DNA of 64,000 nt from Gigaspora rosea (lineage: Eukaryota > Glomeromycota > Glomeromycetes > Diversisporales > Gigasporaceae): NCBI GenBank assembly GCA_003550325.1, contig QKWP01000140.1, positions 409,413 to 473,412 of the forward strand, given 5' to 3'. This document shows, piece by piece, positions 47,372 through 60,630 of this stretch. The translations under genes and the position numbers were made by a program. A model generated the notes under the pieces. It had not been told where the DNA came from. It worked only from the letters and a program-made list of their open reading frames with translations, and did no database searches. The stretch's first letter is position 1. Each line of letters starts with the position of its first letter.

Positions 47372-48136
47372 TTAAATTTTCGAAGTTGAAGAGTCACCCG
47401 GGGTTGGAATGACAGTTTTTAATGAAAGGTGTTTATAAATGAAAGCGAAACTTAAGATTAGCCAACAGAGTGTGCTTATTCCAGAATAAATTCCTAGACC
47501 AATAGTACTTCCGAGGAGTGCGGGATTATTGGTATAGATTGTTGTGGTCGTAAGAATCGGGGAAGAAGTAGTAAAGGAGGAATAAGTGGTAGTGGGTGTT
47601 ATATTCGAGGTTGAAACAAATCTAACACCCAAACAATCAAAAAGGACAAGTTTAGGGGATTGTGTTAGAGTCAGGTTAGAAATTTGATTATTAGAACATT
47701 TTAACTCCACCAAATTTGCAGTGGTATGTAGATCCAGAATAGTAAGTAAATTGCTAGTAACGTCCAAATAAGCTAAATTGGGAGTTTCAAAATAATAAGC
47801 ACTGATGCTATTATAAGAAAAATTTAATTTTTTGATACTAGGAGAGTTTGGTAAAGCAAAATTACTGCCTGCTAACTGATTGTGAGATTTATCAAGATCT
47901 TCTAGGTTAGGAAGTAAGTTCCAAGTAATTTGGGTTATATTATTAAATGAGCAGTTCAATTTTTTTAAGCTGGATAAGGAATCACTCAGTCGTAAGTGAC
48001 CTTCTAAATTTTGGTTACTGATATCTAAATTAACGATTTGGTTTATGGTTTTTCCATAATTTTCTTTATCCTCAACTCTTATACAAGTACCATTCGCGGG
48101 ATAATTTTGGTCCAGCCAAGTTTGAGCGTTTACCAT
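47372..48136 (-). CDS. Leucine-rich repeat protein with C-terminal membrane segment
   Basis: Single exon, 254 residues. The N-terminal cap has AQTWLDQNYPANGTCIR and an NYGK segment; then come LRRs of about 21-23 residues (LDISNQNLEGHL, LKKLNCSFNNI, LEDLDKSHNQL, IKKLNFSYNSI, LAYLDVTSNLL, LVELKCSNNQI). A Thr/Ser-rich stalk (about 178-205) leads to one hydrophobic segment (about 210-235, ISTLCWLILSFAFIY) and a short basic tail. No classical signal peptide is visible, so the topology is inferred from the stalk and anchor. LRRs bind protein or peptide partners. I recall similar short LRR-anchor proteins in Rhizophagus; function unknown. The ATG chosen is the first in the frame. Confidence 0.8.
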   Translation of the reverse strand: MVNAQTWLDQNYPANGTCIRVEDKENYGKTINQIVNLDISNQNLEGHLRLSDSLSSLKKLNCSFNNITQITWNLLPNLEDLDKSHNQLAGSNFALPNSPSIKKLNFSYNSISAYYFETPNLAYLDVTSNLLTILDLHTTANLVELKCSNNQISNLTLTQSPKLVLFDCLGVRFVSTSNITPTTTYSSFTTSSPILTTTTIYTNNPALLGSTIGLGIYSGISTLCWLILSFAFIYKHLSLKTVIPTPGDSSTSKI

Positions 48137-48660
48137 AATTTGTTCTATTTATTGCTATAAAGAAAAATTCTGGATAATTCAAGACCTATTATAAGAAAAT
48201 TTGTTAGAGTTTCTGTTTTCTATTTTTTTTTCTTTTTTTGGCTTTTTTTATTACCGATAATTAATGTTGCCTAAAATTTAATTGATCATGCTGTGTAATT
48301 AGTCTACCTTTTGGAATATATAATAAAGCAGTGCAGCAAGGGGTAATGTAAGTTTCAAAAAAAAAAATTAATATATAATTATTGAACGTGAAACATCCAA
48401 TAGGAAAAATTATTTGTAAAATAATTTTTATGATTTCTGAAAATGTGAAATTTAATAGCTTTCGGGCTCCGAAAGGGTCCAAAAATGGCACATTAAGCTG
48501 TAGCCAGATAACAAGTTACTGGCTGCATAGCATACAATAACGGTTGATTGTGCTTGTTAGTAATTAACGCTTAGAAGCATTCGACGTTTGTGTTACGTTA
48601 AATTACTTTGTCGTTTGAATTTGGTAATTGATCTTCTTTGATTTCACCTTTTTTAATGAT
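48137..48660. other. Upstream region of the LRR gene, nothing recognised
   Basis: AT-rich; the 76-residue minus frame at 48261-48491 has no recognisable features. Confidence 0.35.
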
Positions 48661-48690
48661 TTTGGATTCACAAATTTCGAATTAGGGTAG

Positions 48691-50290
48691 CTGCGCAGCG
48701 TGTAACGCAGCGCAGGACCAGTACGATCTTTATTTTGGCTTAAGGATATATTTTTCCATCGGGTGACACAGATGAGAACAGTGAAAAAAAATTTAAAAAA
48801 AAATTTAAAAAATGAGTCAGCGAGTAATGCAAAACGAAAAGACTGTGAACCAGAGATGGCACCGAAACTTTTTTGGCGATTCTGAAAGTTTCAGGTTTCG
48901 GATTATAGCTTTCGAAACCTTATCCGGAACTCGAAACCTCAACCGAAACCTGAAACCTTGACCAGAACCTGAAACCTCAACCGTTGTTTAAAAACTACCC
49001 AAACTTCCATATATATTTATTGCATTAATGTATTATATATATCTTTCAATGTATGCTATGTATTTCTTCAATATATATTAATCACATTGATGTATGTTAT
49101 CTATCTCCTTAAAGAATCCAATAAAATTTGAATATCTAGTGCTATTTGGGCCGGAATGCATCCAATATATTGCATGCGTGCAGTCCTTTTTGTTGATATG
49201 ATTCACAAGTATAACATGAAAGGTATAATTCCAGAGTTTATATTTTGACAATCAAGGTTGCTTTTACAAGCATCAGTTTTTTTACTTACTACGTAAAAAC
49301 TGGATACAATATCAAGTAATAATAAGTAATTAGTACGTTGATATTTACTTGATAGAATTAATAAGTTACTGCAGAATTAAATAAATTGTTGATATCAAAT
49401 GTCATTAAATACTTATCGATTCAAACAATTGCAATTTTTTTATTGCCCTAGAATTTTGAAATCTGTTGTAATAATGGTATAATATTAAAAATAACGTTGA
49501 CCAGCTTTAAAAAAACCCGAACAAACCGAGGCAGTGAAAAAAAACATAATTAAAAAAAAGATCTATATAATGTTATAATTTATTCAAAAATAATTTTACA
49601 TTTTGGGTTTATTAAAAAAAATCAACTTTATAATAAATTTTAAAGGCTTCAATATTATATTTTTGTTTTTGAATTATAGCTTTGGGTTTCGGATTTTAGT
49701 TTCGGGATTTCGGGTTTTGGAGTTTTGATTTTTTTTAAAAAATCCAAAACTAGTTTCGGATTAGAACCCTTACGAAACTAGTTTAGGGTAGGTTTCGTTT
49801 CGACGCCATGTTTGCTGTGAACAGAATTTAAATGATTATGATAAACATTCATACATTTCTTGAAACGTAGTTAGTAAAGTGAACAAATTAAACTTCATAC
49901 CAATTCGGTTAAGGTCACGTAAAGTTGGATTATTCGGTTTGCGTTACAATAAATCTGAAAACATGGTCAGACGGTTGGATTTTTTTTTAACTATAAATTA
50001 ATAGAATAATGCTTACATTTAAGGTACAAGGCTTGCACAATAGGAAATCAAAATTTGGGTCGGCAATTATATTTTTACTGTGAGTCCTATCGGACAATTA
50101 TGGGAAATTAATGTCACCACCACCGGGATGAGAAGGTCGGGAAAAAATAAATATCAAAAATTGAACAATTGGCACAATTGGGATCTAAAAAAAAAAAAGA
50201 AATAAAATTAAAAAATTGACAAAATAGGTCAGCAGGTAATGTAAAACGCAAATTAACTTTGCATGGCCTAATCATTCAAACGATAAAGTT
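48691..50290. repeat. Dispersed repeat split by a hAT element
   Basis: 48691-48850 and 49823-50290 flank the hAT element at 48851-49814. The left part carries AGCTGCGCAGCGTGTAACG (related to 14661-14706) and a GGGTGACACAGATGAGAAC piece. The right part repeats motifs of the left and matches 15990-16230 inverted (AATTGGCACAATTGGGATC). Confidence 0.6.
48851..49814. mobile_element. hAT-like element with CAGAGATGGC ends
   Basis: Ends CAGAGATGGCACCGAAAC and inverse CAAACATGGCGTCGAAAC are flanked by CTGTGAAC at 48843-48850 and 49815-49822. Sub-terminal zones repeat GAAACCTGAAACC and TTTCGGGTTT motifs. The interior is AT-rich without a transposase. Confidence 0.82.
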
Positions 50291-53200
50291 AACAGAATTA
50301 AACTTCATATTTACACTTGAAACACAATCGTTAAAGTGAACTGAATTAAACTTCATACTCACCCAGTACTCACCCCCTTGTACTGTCATCACAGCTATAG
50401 TGCCTAATTAACAAATAAGAGGCCCTTGCATTGCCCGAATGATCATGGAACCCACCTGTTTTATCAATATCTAAACAAGCAATAATATATTGCTCTAGAA
50501 AAAAGGATGATCTTTTAGTAATTCGATTCCAATTATCAGATGCAATTACAACATTAAACAGAAAATACCCGCATCTAAGGTTGAGGCGACAAATCGAATA
50601 TGTAATTCCATAAAGTCTTCAAATCTGACAAACTCCCCAAATTACTGTGGCTCCTGATAATTGTTCATTACAAAGAAATCAGCATATCAACAGTCACTTT
50701 AAAGAAACCACATTTTATCAAAATTTGCTGGCAAGCTTATTTTACAAATGATTAGTTTACAGATGAGTTCATTTCGTGATTAACCAATAACCCTAACTCA
50801 CGTAACTTGATTCTATATTTAATAATAATAATTAGAATTACTTTACAAAATGAGTCATCAGTAAAACATATTATTTATGAAACAACTTAACTGTAAATTG
50901 ATCATCTATAAAATAAGCTTATTAATAAAACAAATGCCAGTAAAATGTGATGCCTTCGAGGTGATTGCAAGTACATTGACCAAGGCAAGACGAAACTAGT
51001 TACTAAGCAAAAGACAAACCCAATGTCAAAAAAAAACAACAGAAAAATCCCATGAATAATGAAGCCACGACGAAAAGCAAAATTCCAAAAAATATGAATT
51101 TAAAATTTGATGATCAATTGCATCATTTTTGAAATCAATATCTAATGTCATAATAATAAATTTCATGTGATCGTTCTGGAATATAGTCAAAATAGTCATA
51201 ATGATCATCATAATAATCATACAAATATAATCATAATGATAACATCTATTTTAAATTTGGTTACATAATACATATTTTAATAAAGCAGATTCATTCGTAA
51301 TATTAAATCACGATAATGGCTATAATCATTTGTAAATTTCACATTAATCGAAATATTTGCTACAACATACACATATACATTCGTATATTCATGTATGTTT
51401 TTCACGCATATAGAAATAAATACCATCGTTAAAACTATATACCTAATCAAAGGGTCTTAAACCTTTAAAGCAGACAAACAATTCTCACTATAAGACTCTT
51501 TACATTAGACTTACCAGAAAAGTTAAACTCATTTACACATTACGTATGCACATGATCATACAAGTGCAATTGTTACATATCATAAAAAAAAAAAGAAAGA
51601 AAAAAAATTCAAACTCGTAATACCATTGAACCATTATCCAGCTAACAAAAATCATCACCTATAATCAAAGTGATGCATAAACCTGAATATTTTAATATTT
51701 AATATTTATAGATCGTAAGTTTAATTTCCTTCGTACGCTATATATGCACATACTCTCAACACTTTTCAAATAACAAACAACAGAAAATGACATTTCATTA
51801 TAATGACATATCTATTTTATCGAAATTATAACAATAACCTCTTTCCAATAACGAACAAATGATAATCATAACTTTTACCATAAAAGGATTATGAAGAAAT
51901 CAGCATAAGCAACATACATAAAGTCGAATACAACCATCCCTCTACACATTTCATTTTACACATGAAACGTGATCATACTAGTATATATAATATATATATT
52001 ATTTTGCGCTAAATCCTGCTCATGCTCTGCTCATGCTCTAAGCACTCAAAATTTTTTTCGCTATAGAACAACTGATGTATATATAATAAAATAATTTCAA
52101 ATAAAGATTAAAAGATAAGATATTTATTGCGGTTTGTATAATTTTGCGATCCCTATAATTAAATTAAATTATTGTGATTGTGATTGTGATTGCTAAAGCT
52201 GGCTAATTTATCATAAACCTGAGCCGACACTCATGATAAATTGGCTGGCTTTAGCAATCACGATCGCAATCATGATAATTTAAATATAAAAAATTAATCA
52301 TAGACGTCATAAATTATGAAACCGCAAAATTTACATAATAAATATATATTTATAATAATAGATTTAACACCCTCCATTCTTTGTTTGCATACAGCAATAA
52401 AGTTTATGATTAGATAGGTGATTCTTAAGATCGATCTGCATAAATCAATTCATTTATTCTTTATTGATTATCTTATTAAGGATTATTTTTGTATTTACTA
52501 TGTTCGCCGTAGTAGTGTATTTTCTATTTAAAATTTTATGTTCATTGAATTGCATTAAGTTTTTATGGTACATGTTTAGTGATAGAATTTCTAATTATTA
52601 ATTGTCAACATAAGATTGTTAATAAATCATTTTTAACGATTAATAATTGAATTATCCAATATGCATAAAAAGTATCGATAGAATCAGTAATTAATCATTG
52701 TTTTTATGTACTATAGTATAAAAATTTTATAGTGATAAAAGTCAACATTATACATTATTCACCTGATAACGATAATAGTTTCACAAAAGTGTACCTGCAG
52801 GAATACGTAACAACGATAGAATCTTCCGTTACCATTGCAGGTTTATTATGTATATATGAAGAAATTGGCGAAAATCTTCTATCACCAACGACGATACTGG
52901 CAAATTCTTACAGTATAAAACAATTCAGCTCGATATAATTGTTTAGATCGAATATTCTTATGCGTATTTATTAATTATCCTTTACAAACGATAAAAATCA
53001 ACAATTTGATTAAATCATCGATTGGATCACTTTCTATGGAGATATTCTATACGTATTGGATAATTATTTATTAATTGCTTAGAAATTATTGTTAAACGAT
53101 TACAGTACTGATAATAATTAAGAATTATATAATTTATTAATAACGACAATAAAAATTACACATTTTATCAATGACGATAATAATAATTATAAATAATCAC

Positions 53201-55385
53201 ATTGATATTTGCATTGATCTTTTTCATTAGTATTTATAAAGACAATTCTTCATTGTTACACATGCTTGAATTTTTTTTTTTATAGAATCAATCTTTATCG
53301 CTTTTTATACGTATTTTCTTCTTCAACACTTTATTGATTAGCAAGGATATGACTTCGTAATTCGTGAAATTCATTATAAAAAATTCTGATCTTCAATGTA
53401 ACAAGAAATTCAAGCCAATGGTTCTTTGTATTGGCGTATCAGAAAAGCTGCACATACCTAATCAAAGATAGGAATAACTTGGAGATGCAAATTTGTTATG
53501 TCGAAAATTTTTCGAAATATTCTGTGCTACCCACCATGCTGAGTATAGCGGTCATGAAAATACCTGGAAAAGGGTTAACTTATGTTTTTTTTAAAACCAA
53601 ATTTTGGTAATTATCTTTGTGGACACCTGGCCATTGCTGAAAAAATGAATACGAATGTTTCTACGCGGGGAATGCAAAAATTATTAAAATCTATATGAAT
53701 ATTTGAATGTAACTTTTAATATATGAAAATTTAGCTAGCATTTAATATTTAGGCATCATATATTGATTCATTTTTATTTGCTGTTTATTTATTTATATAT
53801 TTTTTAATTTTTTAATTTTATTTTATTATTACACGTATTATTACTATTTCTAAATTTTTTTCGCCTGCTTTTTTTTAATCATTATCTAAATTAAGACATT
53901 TACGTAATACTGTATTATTTAAAATTTGCATTCATAACCGGTATCTGCCAGATAATCCTTTATACTTATGCATATCGTGTATATTAATTTTTAGAGTGCC
54001 CAGAAAATGGGAAATAACATTAAACGAGGAATTAATTGTTAAATTGGCTACTATAATTTGTTTTTTTTTTGTCATACTAAGATTACTTGTTGCAGTATGT
54101 ACATACATACTATAACTATTAAGAGATAAATGATTATAATTACTAAAAATAAGTTTCTGATTTACTCGAACAAAGGTCTCTTCAGATTACACTAGTTTAC
54201 ATCCTTTATTTTTCTCAAGTAAAAAATCGAAGTGACCTTCTCTTCATGTATTTCCCTTAATTGAAGTCAAATTCATCCGTTTATATACATTTGGATTTAA
54301 TATATGACATATTAACGTGTTACTTAGCACATTAACATGCTTCATGCTATTCATAACAGTACTAAATTTAAAATCTTTAAATCAGGCTTTTTCTTATTTA
54401 ATATTTATATTTTATATCTTTGCGAAACGTTTTTTAAAATTAGGTTTATCTCTTCGCAAAGCATTGTTTTAAATTAGGTGTATTATTAAAAAGGTTATAC
54501 TCTAAATATTTATGTGAATACTTTATTTGTTTGGTCATAACTTTGATTCGATGCATTACTTTCAAGTTTTTTGATTTCTTTAAATTATTAATTTGTAAAA
54601 TTAGTATTAGTGTTAGTTATATAAATATTATGATTATTAAAATATTATATTATTAATAATACACTTTGAACTTTTAAGAGAAACTAAATATAAATTTAGT
54701 GATAAGCAACTCAATGCTTTTTATACACGATACACATAATGCGCAGTATGATATCTAGTTTATAAGAAACGCTCCATGTGGAATATTTAGGAACTTTGTT
54801 ACAATTCTATTCTTGACCTTGTTCATAATTTATATTAATTTATTTGGTTGGGAACTTTCAAAAAATGTTTATACTTGAAATAAACTGGCCTGCATGAAAT
54901 ATATCTACAAAAATTGGTTTCAAAATTCATATGCATTATTTTTACTAGTTATAATAATAATAACGGGTAATAAATTAATATGTTATTGCAATTTATATTT
55001 AAGGGTATAGTGTAATTCAATATGAATATAAATAGCAAATTGTTTTGTTGTACAAAAATCGCTCAGTTTATAAACAAATCATAGTAATATAATTTAAAAA
55101 ACTTAATTAAATTAACAAGACAACACGAAAATTTATTTTAAATCTTTTGTAAATATAAACAAGAAGGTTTCAATATATAATTTATAGTTTTTTGATACTA
55201 TAAAATTCGCAAGGATTTGTTAATTTTTATGAGGAGATCTACAGAAGTAATTGATAACATGAAATTTACAGACCAACGAAATTTGGATATTCTAGAATAT
55301 TCTTAGAATACTAATTATTTTTGAATCAAATTTATAGTTTGCTTTTATTAGTTATATTATCTTTACAACTCAAATTTGTTTTAAA
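50291..55385. other. AT-rich intergenic DNA
   Basis: No firm gene in 5 kb. The frame at 52732-52938 (68 residues) has gene-like composition but starts with GTG and matches nothing known to me. 51928-51980 resembles 17648-17700. 53130-53190 resembles 9285-9345 (shared GACAATAAAAATTRCACATT). Confidence 0.4.
52160..52285. repeat. Hairpin-forming inverted repeat
   Basis: Arms based on GTGATTGCTAAAGCTGGCTA and inverse pair over about 50 bp around a loop of about 20 bp. Probably a small MITE. Confidence 0.7.
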
Positions 55386-55393
55386 GATCTAAT

Positions 55394-55896
55394 TAGGGAT
55401 TGGAACCATTTAACCGTTTAAAAATTGCTCTATAGTTCCGAGCAGGTCGTGGACCGGAATTATTTTAATGCCGGCCAAATTAAACGGTTAAATGGTTAAG
55501 TGGAATCGCAGATAAAGGGTATAAAATGATCGACATTTTATTTTAATAGTAAATTTCTATAGTGTGCGAATGGGGCTTGCTTACATATAAAAGTAATTTT
55601 TTTATTAAGTAACTCTTTCTTATTGCTTAATTGAAAGTTGTAGAGCAAATTATTGTGATTCTAATGGTAGTAAAATCATCAAAAATCGGTTTGATAGATC
55701 ATAAGATACGAGTATTTTTCAATTGTTTACTATAGAGTTTTTTCTTATGAATTGAAGCACATGACGTTCCACTTACTATATAAGGTAATAGTCACATGCC
55801 CGCCGATTTTTACTATGAAATTTGTTCCCTTTAACTGCGGACTACTAATTAAACGATTAAATGATTAAGAAAAATTTTAGGCGGTTCCAATCCCTA
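55394..55896. mobile_element. hAT MITE with TAGGGATTGGAACC ends
   Basis: 503 bp, ends TAGGGATTGGAACC and exact inverse, flanked by GATCTAAT at 55386-55393 and 55897-55904. Next to the ends, ACCGTTTAA and TTAAACG pieces also pair. The interior (55570-55850) is the better-preserved copy of the repeat at 2497-2775. Confidence 0.9.
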
Positions 55897-56069
55897 GATC
55901 TAATTTTGTTATCATTCTAAATATCGTAAATTCTTGAAATAATGGACAGGGGCGTTATCAAAATAATGCACACGTAGACAAAAATACCACTATTTCGAGA
56001 ATTTATAGTATATAAATAAAAATTAATAACACAATTAATAATGAGTAAATGGTATGAAACTTTGGTTTA

Positions 56070-57086
56070 AAGGTGTGGCGACTTAGAGAAGTTGGTAAGT
56101 TGTCACCCCCAAGTGGCAGGTCTAGAGTTCAAATCCCACTGGCGACGCTTTTGAAAAATAGACCTGTGTTCTGGTAACTGTGTCTTGTCAATCGGTTGGG
56201 TACACTACCTGTAGTCCTTGGTCACCATCTTGAATGGGAGCTTTCAGGCGAAATTGTGTCTCATTACACAGACAAATCCAAGGAACTAGAAAAACAGAAA
56301 CCCATTTGGCAAGTCCTGAGTGGAAAGGTAGCTAGACTTTCGACAGTACCAGGGAAAAGGATCTTAGCGGTAACTAACCAAAAAACTGGATGGGCAAGAG
56401 CCCCTATAGCAAAGGGGGCCCACCAACCTGGCCGCCGAAGTTGTACCGGAGGAAAAGATCATGTGTTATAGAAGCATGAACCAAGGAAAGGGAGACCTTA
56501 GGCACCTAAAGCCTGGCAGACCGATCCTTCCGGGCCAACTGGATTGGTAGTCTGGGATAACTGGGGAAAAGGATCCAAAGAGTGACTGACCAGGTACTGG
56601 GTCTAGTGAACTCCACAAGGGCAGTAGTAGGTAATGGTAGCGGTTGCAGGATAACCCCCTGACTGCAAGTTGTTTGCCTCGGTGAATGCGTAAGTTACCG
56701 AAAGTGTAGGTGAATACCTGTGGAGGACAGGTATCACTCTACCAGGTTTACTACAGGGGAAATGCCCTCCAATAGGTGTTTGGCTAAAGCCTCAGGGTAC
56801 TTTTAATAGTGAATTACTCGAAAGGGTATATTGGAAAGAACATTGAACATGGGTAGAAGCCAGAGAGTTTAAATAGGCAATCCCCTAGTTGGGTTGTAGG
56901 TATGGCATCTAGTGTTGAACCTTTGGGCGGACTACTTAAATTAGACAACCAAAAGTTGTACGTGTGGCTAGTTGTACTCTCGTTATACAAATGTAATATG
57001 TGGCACAGTCATATTGACCAGGCTAACCCGCTTGGACCAATAAAGTGCTAGAGTACTTAAGTGGTCACCTTAATATTAAAAAAAAA
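56070..57086 (+). mobile_element. Long SINE, full-length copy with perfect target duplication
   Basis: ATGAAACTTTGGTTTA flanks it exactly (56054-56069 and 57087-57102). It begins AGGTGTGGCGACTTAGAGAA, a tRNA-like head of about 75 bp: a 7-bp acceptor-like stem with one mismatch (GTGTGGC with GCGACGC), an A-box-like TAGAGAAGTTGG, and a B-box-like GAGTTCAAATCCC. A body of about 900 bp follows, then AATAAAG (about 57042) and a run of ten A. This is the signature of a Pol III-type retroposon moved by a LINE; no LINE is in the window. The 91-residue frame at 56196 is not a gene. Confidence 0.92.
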
Positions 57087-58269
57087 ATGAAACTTTGGTT
57101 TAGCAAGAGCCACAAAACCAATTAGCAATTAAACAAAATAATAATTCATGGCTTGTAAGAGAAATATGCCAATTAGTAGTTTTAGAAAGACATAAAAAAT
57201 TAATATCCTTTTCTTCTAAACAAGTTACTACATCAAACTTAGTAGCTAGATACTATATAAATGGTGATACTACTATTATTGACAATTGGGTTCCTTTATT
57301 GCCCAGTTATACAATATATACAAAATTTAATAAAGCATGGGCAAAATTATCTATCAAATTAGATAGTTTTAATGTAATATGCTTTCGTTGAATAGTATAT
57401 GAAAATAAAATATTCCAAAAATGGATCGATCAAGAAACTAATTATTCTTTTTTTAAAACATTTATTTGCAAATATGAAGAAAAAGGACATTTAGCTATTC
57501 CGTAGTTATTAGGAATTTTTTGCAAGAATAATATTAAATATTTACAAGAAATAGTTCATGAAAAATATTCTGAGTTATTTTCCAACTTTAATAAAATTAT
57601 ACATGCTTTCGAAAAAGAAAATATTATGATAAGAGCATTAGAAAGAAAAAGTAGAGAAATTGAATATGATCTAATACATAAACCAAACCAACCACATAGT
57701 GGTATTGTTCTTACTTCAAGGAAAAATGCTTTTACCCAAAATGACCCAAGCGCTTTGAAAAAATATAATGAAGTTCTTGATAAATTATATAATAAAAATT
57801 GAGCTTATTCACATTTACAAAAATCTGCAAGCAAATCTTATAAAAAGTTAAAAATAAGTTGTATTAATCAAAGCTTAGAAATCGATGAAGCAATAGAAAA
57901 TGAAATTTCAAACTTACAACTTGGTTCAACAATATTAGTTGATACACAAAAATATTTGCGGCTTGTATTTTCACAACTTTGTTCTGAATGTGGTGAAAAC
58001 ATTTTAAAAAACAAAAAATTTAAACTTCAAACAACTGGATTTGTAATTAAAAGTATAATGAATTGTGCCAAATGTCAATATAAAAATAGTTATTCAAATC
58101 AAGGTTCAAATGCTAATTTTTCAAATACTGTGGCCGCTGCTGGTTTAGCTGCTGGAATTACCTATCGAGCTTTACAAAGTGCTTTAGTGTCAATGAAAAT
58201 TACTACACAGTTTTGTAAAAAAACTTATCATGCATACCAAAAACTACTATTTTCTCAAATTGTTAAAGC

Positions 58270-59568
58270 AGGAGTGTGAGAAGCTGTCTGGTTGTCACCC
58301 CCAAAGCAACAGGTCTAGAGTTCAAATCCCATTGGATTCGAATTGAAAAATAGGTCTGTGTTATGGTAGCATTTGTTTATCGATTGGTCAGGTATATCAC
58401 CTGTAACCTTGGTACCACCATCTTGAATAGGAGCATCAGCACAGTTGTGTAAGTTATATAGACAAATCCAAGGGACAGGAACAATTGAAACCCGTTAGGC
58501 AAGTCCTAAGCAAGGAGGTAAGGAAAATGTTCCAATGGTACTACAGAAGACCAGAATTTCAACTGAAGACTGAAGAACTGGACGGAAAAAGCCCTATGGC
58601 AAAAGAGGATACCAACCTGGCCTTCGGAGTTGTACCAGAGGAAAAGGACCTATGTTTCAGAATTAGGTACCTAGGAGAGGGTATTCATCAGGCACATAAA
58701 GCTGGGCCGACCAATCCTTCTTGGCTAACTGGCTTGGTAGTTTGGGAAAAATCGTTAAAGGTTAGAAGAAGAGTTGGATGTGAGTACTGATGATCAGAAT
58801 GAACCTGTAAGGGCAGACGGAACTCACTAGCTAGTGAAAGGTAGAAGCATAAAGGCATGTACATGTCAAGACCTAATAGGCTCTGGGTATACCATATGGG
58901 AGTCTTTGGACATTAAGAAGTGCTGGGACCACAAATACAGGTATAACTGGTACAAATGCATATAGTGGTAAAAGGTCCTCCTGAGCCTCATGATGCTATC
59001 CAACTATATATAGTACTGGAAGCATTTGCAAAACATGTCCGGTTACCTCATCACCATGGAGAGAAGTACATTCATTTCACATTACCGAATTCGAAATATT
59101 AAATCCTGGGCCCCAAAGTTGCAGGAACCCAGCTAGTTACGACAGCATACAGGCTTGAAATACTTACCCAATATGGTAGAGGTAGCTGCATGGCTTGAGA
59201 TACAAACTCCCGAGAAGTATGCCAGTAGGGGATCTTAGATATACCAATCTGGAAGCACAAAGCGCCTATCTGACAACATACACCAAATTGGAAGTGATAA
59301 TACTAGGTAGTGTGGGTAAAGTGGCGGACATATGAATACCAATTGTTGGTTGGAGAGGAACGTACAAGCCAGGCCAGTCATATAAATAGGAATACAGAAG
59401 GCTCTAGTAGGTTTTAGTTGCAGATAAATAGTTGTATAACCTAAAATCCTAGTTCCAATACTTGTATAATATGTATGTATGTACGGCACTGCTATATGTC
59501 AACTTACTTAAGTATTAATAAAGTTTGGGGCAGGAGCTACACCCGGGGTTCCCTCTAATAAAAAAAAA
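58270..59568 (+). mobile_element. Long SINE, variant with a different 3' half
   Basis: TCAAATTGTTAAAGC flanks it exactly (58255-58269 and 59569-59583). Its head is shortened (AGGAGTGTGAGAAGCTGTCT) but keeps the B-box-like AGAGTTCAAATCCC. The first 500 bp or so match the 56 kb copy. The rest, up to the tail with AATAAAG (about 59517) and AATAAAAAAAA, does not. 1299 bp. The frames at 58485 and 59235 (minus) are not genes. Confidence 0.9.
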
Positions 59569-60630
59569 TCAAATTGTTAAAGCTGCTAAAACCTCAACTT
59601 CAAAAGCTTTAACTCAAAGTATTGACTACTTACTTAGTACAATACCATTATCACAAACTCCTATTAAATTTATTGTTTTATTCAATGTATCCTGGTCACA
59701 TTGTCGTAATGCTAATTAAGCTAGTAGAGAATTTATTTTACAAATACAATTTCCTGGTATACTTTTAAATCAAATATTTAATTAGATAATAAATAATATA
59801 CTAATAATTTTAATTTTATACTGTATTAAAAAGGTTATAACCATTACCTGATTGTAGCATATCATATTGTACAAAAATCACGAAATATAACTAATCAAGA
59901 AAATGAAAACATAAAAACCTTATTTGAAGGAAATTTTAATCCAAATTCTCAGCAAATGATACACGCAATATTAATTAATTTGTTAGACCAAATAACTCCT
60001 ATATTAGAAGAACATAATTTTCTTTTGGGAGTTTGTTTGGATTGTGATCTAAATTCTAATAAAACACTTAGCCATATACCTATTGTAAGTCGAATATATG
60101 CAGATCTAAAGTATGCAAGTAAAATATATACAAAAATCTATATAAATAGATAAATATTATATAAAAATTAAAATAATAAGTTTAATTAATAATTTAAATT
60201 ATAAATAGCAAGTAAAACTTATATAAACTTTCATAAATATGAACAATATATTATGCGTTGGTTTAATGGTTGCATTTATACTACTGGTTTACGCAAGGCA
60301 TTAAATGAAGCTAACTCATCTAGTGATGAAGAATTATGAGAACAACAAGTAGAAGCTTTAATTCGACACCTAAAAAATCAACATAATCAGTGTTGGCCTA
60401 AATTGTGCTGGTGCAAAGATGAACCAAGCATTTCTTTAAAGGAACCAACCTTAATTAATGCATTAGATTATCATATTCAAAATTTCAAAAATATGTTGAA
60501 TTCTATTTTTTGTTTACCTATGAGATAAAGTTTAATTACTACAGCATGTACCTCTTTGAATTAAGCATTTAATAGATGTAAATTAATATTTCTTGACAAA
60601 CAAATTGACTACTGGGCATCTTATAAAGCA

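Noticed and set aside
52732-52938. 68-residue plus-strand gene
   Set aside because: Composition is gene-like but there is no ATG, no partner exon and no known family; left as intergenic.
56084-56160. Possible tRNA gene
   Set aside because: It has A- and B-box-like motifs, but the acceptor stem is imperfect and the sequence recurs as the head of long repeats with poly(A) tails, so it is a SINE head.
56196-56471. 91-residue frame (also 58485-58790)
   Set aside because: SINE body sequence; frames are not conserved between copies.
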